Below, in pieces: positions 59,667 through 64,000 of a stretch of 64,000 nt of DNA (within the stretch, counting starts at the first letter, position 1; each line of letters opens with the position of its first letter). The DNA is from Stenotrophomonas maltophilia (lineage in GTDB: Bacteria > Pseudomonadota > Gammaproteobacteria > Xanthomonadales > Xanthomonadaceae): positions 362,888 through 426,887 of the forward strand of contig FOZF01000003.1 of assembly GCA_900113425.1 (NCBI GenBank). The letters run 5' to 3'. The notes below the pieces were generated by a model. It was not told where the DNA came from, did not search any database, and was given only the letters and a program-made list of their open reading frames with translations. A program made the position numbers and the translations under genes.

Positions 59667-60965
59667 TCAGCGGCGCTGCAGCCAGCTGTCCGGATTGACC
59701 GGCTGCCCGCCACGACGCAGCTCGAAATACAGTGCGGTCACGCCCTGGCCGCCGGAGTTGCCAACCTTGGCGACCGCATCGCCACGGCTGACCCGCGCAC
59801 CTGCATCCTTCAGCAGCGTGTCGTTGTGCGCGTAGAGGCTCATGTAGCCATTGCCGTGATCGACGATCAGGATCATGCCGTAACCGGTCATCCAGTCGGA
59901 GAAGACGACCGTGCCATCGGCTACCGCGGTCACCGTGCTGCCGGCCGGCGCACCGATCAGCACGCCGCTGCTGGTGCGGCCATCCGGCAGCTTGCCGCCA
60001 TAGCGTGCCAGCAGGTTGCCCGACAGCGGCCACCCCAGTCCCCCCACCTTCGGTGCCGGCGCCGATGCCACGGCCGGCGGCACCTTGGTCGCCGGCGGCG
60101 GTCGGCCTTCGGCGGCGGCCTGGCGTGCAGCGCGTTCGGCGGCGGCCTTCTCCGCGGCAGCCCGGCGTGCGGCCGCGCGACGCTCGGCTTCGGCCCGCGC
60201 TGCGGCCGCGCGCAGATTGGCCAGCAGGGTTTCCAGTGCCTTGGCATCCTGCCCCAATGCCTGTTCCTTCTCGCGCCGGTCCTTGAAGCGTTCGTCCAGC
60301 GAGGCCACGGTCTGCGCACGTTCGCGACGATCGGCCGCCAGCGCAGCCGCCTGCTGCTTCTGCTCGCGCTGGGTCCCCTGCAGCTGCTGCTGGCGCTCGG
60401 CAATCTGTGCCTGCAGCGCCTCCAGCTCCTTGAGATCGGCAGTCAATGCGGAGATGCGCTGCGCGCGCTCGCGCTGCAGGTACCGGTGGTAAGCCAGTGC
60501 ACGGTTGGCATCGGCCACCGTGTCCTGTGACAGCAGCAGCTTGAGCGGGGCGTGGTTGCCCAGTTGATAGGCCGCGCGCAGCAGCCCGGCCAGTTCGCGA
60601 TGCTGCTGCGCCAGGTTGGACTGCAGGGTCGCGCGACGTCGCTCGGCCTCGGCCAGGGCCTGGTTCTGCTCGCGCAGCGCCGCCTCGGTCTGGGCCAGGA
60701 CACGGCCGCTGCGGGCCACCTTCTCATCGGCCGCGCGCAGCTGCTGCGATGCCTGGCCACGCTGGCCCTCAAGCTGGCGGCGCTCCTGCGCGACGCCCTT
60801 CAGCTCGCTGCGCAGCTTCTGCAGCTTGCGCTCCGTTTCGCGCGTGTTCTGTGCACCTGATGGAAGAGGCAGCGCAAGCGCCAAGGCCAGCCCCAGCAGC
60901 AGGCAGCGCCCGCCGCGGGCAGCGGCGATGTGATGTCGGCGTGAGGGGAAGGCGTTGTTGCGCAA
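59667..60965 (-). CDS. envC: Murein hydrolase activator EnvC (degenerate LytM/M23 domain)
   Basis: 432 residues. After a signal peptide (LLLGLALALALPLPSGAQ) comes a long coiled coil (about residues 40-290, heptads such as LRSELKGVAQERRQLEGQRG), then a C-terminal LytM domain (VFSDWMTGYGMILIVDHGNG, YMSLYAHNDTLLK, GQGVTALYFELRRGGQPVNP). The usual first zinc His/Asp motif is replaced (TSSGVLIGAP), so it is non-catalytic like E. coli EnvC, which activates amidases AmiA/B at the septum under FtsEX control. No ATG is available; TTG 60965 with GGAAAG upstream is the best start. First gene of the envC-ctpA unit. Confidence 0.88.
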   Translation of the reverse strand: MRNNAFPSRRHHIAAARGGRCLLLGLALALALPLPSGAQNTRETERKLQKLRSELKGVAQERRQLEGQRGQASQQLRAADEKVARSGRVLAQTEAALREQNQALAEAERRRATLQSNLAQQHRELAGLLRAAYQLGNHAPLKLLLSQDTVADANRALAYHRYLQRERAQRISALTADLKELEALQAQIAERQQQLQGTQREQKQQAAALAADRRERAQTVASLDERFKDRREKEQALGQDAKALETLLANLRAAAARAEAERRAAARRAAAEKAAAERAARQAAAEGRPPPATKVPPAVASAPAPKVGGLGWPLSGNLLARYGGKLPDGRTSSGVLIGAPAGSTVTAVADGTVVFSDWMTGYGMILIVDHGNGYMSLYAHNDTLLKDAGARVSRGDAVAKVGNSGGQGVTALYFELRRGGQPVNPDSWLQRR

Positions 60966-61060
60966 GGGCTTTCCAGTGACTTCAGGCAGTTGCAGGGGCG
61001 ATTGGGGAATGGTGACATCAACGCACGCGGCCTGCCAGCCGCACATCCACCGAGGGACCC

Positions 61061-61723
61061 ATGAACATTCGATCCATTCCGCTGCTGTTGGGCGTGCTGC
61101 TGGCCAGCAGTCCCGCCTGGGCACAGGACAACATCAGCAAGGTCAACGGCAGCATCACCGCCGAAGCCGGGCAGCGCTACGGCAAGCTGGATACCGTCAA
61201 CGGCGGCATCCGCGTCGGTGAAGGCAGCGAAACCGGCAGCATCGATACCGTCAACGGTGGGGTGAAGGTCGCCGACCGCGCCCGTACCGGCAGCATCGAA
61301 ACGGTCAACGGCGGGATTCGCCTCGGCCGTGAGGTGATCGCCCGCGGCAATGTCAGCACGGTCAATGGCAGCATCTTCAGTGATCGCGGCAGCCAGATCG
61401 AAGGCGGCGTGGAGACCGTCAACGGCGGCATCGGCCTGGTCGAGAGCCGCGTCAGCAAGGACGTGGAAACCGTCAATGGCGATATCACCGTGGGCATCGG
61501 CTCCCAGGTCGAGGGCGGCGTGCGCGTGCGCAAGCCCAGCTTCAGCGTCTCGCTGACGGCCGTCCGCAAGCCGCGGGTCATCATCGGTCCGAACGCCGTG
61601 GTCAGTGGCGCCCTGCACTTCGAGCGGGACGTGGTGCTGTACGTGCACCGCACCGCGCGCATCGGCCCGGTCAGCGGCGCCGATCCCATTCCGTTCGACA
61701 GCGAAACCGCGCCGGCGGACTGA
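61061..61723 (+). CDS. Secreted seven-repeat protein, predicted beta-solenoid
   Basis: 220 residues. A signal peptide (LLASSPAWAQ) is followed by seven tandem units of 18-19 residues, each opening T/K-VNG-G/S/D-I/V: KVNGSITAEAG, DTVNGGIRVGE, DTVNGGVKVAD, ETVNGGIRLGR, STVNGSIFSDR, ETVNGGIGLVE, ETVNGDITVGI. A C-terminal segment RVIIGPNAVVSGALHFERDV then continues. The regular hydrophobic pattern suggests a left- or right-handed beta-helix, somewhat like bactofilin or DUF4097 repeats. Divergent from envC and 73 bases before the M28 peptidase gene. Function unknown. Confidence 0.8.
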   Translation: MNIRSIPLLLGVLLASSPAWAQDNISKVNGSITAEAGQRYGKLDTVNGGIRVGEGSETGSIDTVNGGVKVADRARTGSIETVNGGIRLGREVIARGNVSTVNGSIFSDRGSQIEGGVETVNGGIGLVESRVSKDVETVNGDITVGIGSQVEGGVRVRKPSFSVSLTAVRKPRVIIGPNAVVSGALHFERDVVLYVHRTARIGPVSGADPIPFDSETAPAD

Positions 61724-61796
61724 GCCCACCGATTCGGGGATACTCCCCGTTCCCGGCCGCACCACCGTGCGGCCATCCCTTGTTTCCCAGGAACCG

Positions 61797-63515
<1,719 letters not shown>

Positions 63516-63552
63516 CGTCGAGCCCTGCTCGACTGAACGCTATCGAGGTCAG

Positions 63553-63582
63553 AGCGGCGCCCTACGGGGCGCCGCTTTTTTT
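63553..63582 (+). terminator. Rho-independent terminator of the M28 peptidase gene
   Basis: Stem AGCGGCGCC/GGCGCCGCT (63553-63576) with a short loop and seven T following. It closes the plus-strand unit before the rRNA operon that runs the other way. Confidence 0.93.
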
Positions 63583-63621
63583 GTGCGATCGCAGCTCAGT
63601 GGCCGCTTTCCGCGCATAAAG

Positions 63622-63652
63622 AAAAACCCCGCTGCGCGAGCAGCGGGGTTTT
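63622..63652 (-). terminator. Terminator after the last 5S rRNA gene
   Basis: Stem AAAACCCCGCTG/CAGCGGGGTTTT with a six-base loop at 63623-63652, ending in T on the minus strand, ten bases beyond the 5S rRNA 3' end. Confidence 0.9.
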
Positions 63653-63661
63653 GGGTGTAAA

Positions 63662-63777
63662 CCCTGGCGATGACCTACTCTCGCATGGCTTGAGCCACAC
63701 TACCATCGGCGCAGCTGCGTTTCACTTCCGAGTTCGGGATGGGATCGGGTGGTTCCACAGCGCTAATTTCACCAGGG
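63662..63777 (-). rRNA. rrf: 5S ribosomal RNA, distal copy
   Basis: On the minus strand the sequence contains the conserved 5S core GAACCACCCGATCCCATCCC, GAACTCGGAAGTGAAACGC and CCGATGGTAGTGTGG, ending GAGAGTAGGTCATCGCCAGG. The 5' CCCTGGT pairs with the 3' GCCAGGG to form helix I. Length about 116 bases. It is followed by its own terminator. Confidence 0.95.
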
Positions 63778-63865
63778 AGACGGTTGCAGCAGCGCCTGCG
63801 GCGCCAGCTTCGCGATCTTGCCCTTGGGGCGGAAGGCACCCGGAAAATGCAGTGCCTTCATTAAA

Positions 63866-63899
63866 AGGAAAAACCCCGCTGCGTGAGCGGCGGGGTTTT
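63866..63899 (-). terminator. Terminator between the two 5S rRNA genes
   Basis: Stem AAAACCCCGC/GCGGGGTTTT (63870-63899, one extra G) followed on the minus strand by TTTTCC then TTTTAA. It closely resembles the terminator after the distal copy, as if gene plus terminator had been duplicated together. Confidence 0.85.
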
Positions 63900-63909
63900 T
63901 GGGTATAAA

Positions 63910-64000
63910 CCCTGGCGATGACCTACTCTCGCATGGCTTGAGCCACACTACCATCGGCGCAGCTGCGTTTCACTTCCGAGTTCGGGATGGGATCGGGTGG
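63910..64000 (-). rRNA. rrf: 5S ribosomal RNA, proximal copy (5' end beyond the window)
   Basis: The 3' 91 bases of a second 5S gene, identical by eye to the distal copy over all visible positions (CCACCCGATCCCATCCCGAA on through GGTCATCGCCAGGG). The copies are offset by 248 bases. The 23S and 16S genes of the operon would lie further right, outside the window. Confidence 0.93.

Overview
The window is a 64-kb piece of chromosome from a high-GC gammaproteobacterium of the Lysobacterales (Xanthomonadaceae), almost certainly Stenotrophomonas of the S. maltophilia complex. The evidence is the gene content (an aa3 cytochrome oxidase cluster, 2-oxoadipate dioxygenase, Oar-like TonB receptor, FadL), and above all the many short GTAG-headed palindromes (GTAGCGCCGGGCnnnGCCCGGC and the GTAGAGCCGAGC variant), which match the SMAG repeat family known from S. 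maltophilia. No prophage, insertion sequence, integron, tRNA or CRISPR array is visible. The content is mostly core genome plus one specialised catabolic locus.

Layout. 1-13.6 kb: start of aceE, a PadR regulator with a ferric-siderophore reductase (resembling E. coli YqjI/YqjH), YceI lipoprotein, malonic-semialdehyde-reductase-type nitroreductase, ELM1-like protein, VUT/YhhQ transporter, glnE, a class I CoA transferase, 2-oxoadipate dioxygenase (HglS type) and a HAD hydrolase. 13.6-14.7 kb: a secreted EF-hand protein and a small membrane protein. 14.7-27.2 kb: a divergent nine-gene locus that reads as a peptidoglycan-peptide capture and catabolism system. Leftward it has a transglutaminase-like protein, an Oar-like TonB receptor, a beta-lactamase-fold serine hydrolase and a D-Ala-D-Ala dipeptidase. 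Rightward it has an NlpC/P60 endopeptidase, L-Ala-D/L-Glu epimerase, RpiR/MurR-like regulator, a YkuD-fold protein and an APC permease. Two AT-rich palindromes lie in the shared promoter region.

27.3-35.5 kb: small unknown genes, YiaA-like protein, PQQ-type sugar dehydrogenase, beta-glucosidase BglX with a LacI-type operator, a YbdG-like mechanosensitive channel, folB and tsaD. 35.5-42.8 kb: rpsU, yqeY, a BrkB/YihY protein and dnaG (a rearranged macromolecular-synthesis region without rpoD), a periplasmic phosphatase-like protein, a YfeH-type transporter and a ChaN-like protein. 42.9-51.4 kb: the aa3 oxidase cluster (ctaC, ctaD, small protein, ctaG, ctaE, SURF1, SCO-like protein, ctaA, cyoE) with one small membrane-protein gene on the opposite strand. 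51.7-63.5 kb: putA, pnuC, fadL, rhomboid protease, ctpA, envC, a seven-repeat secreted protein and an M28 peptidase. 63.6-64 kb: the 3' end of an rRNA operon on the minus strand, with two 5S rRNA genes, each followed by its own terminator.

The strongest candidate for a coherent, little-described system is the murein-peptide locus. Its enzymes together cover most bonds in a stem peptide, the receptor and permease give two import steps, and the regulator belongs to the family that senses MurNAc-6-phosphate. All functions here are inferred from sequence reading and family knowledge; no searches were run.
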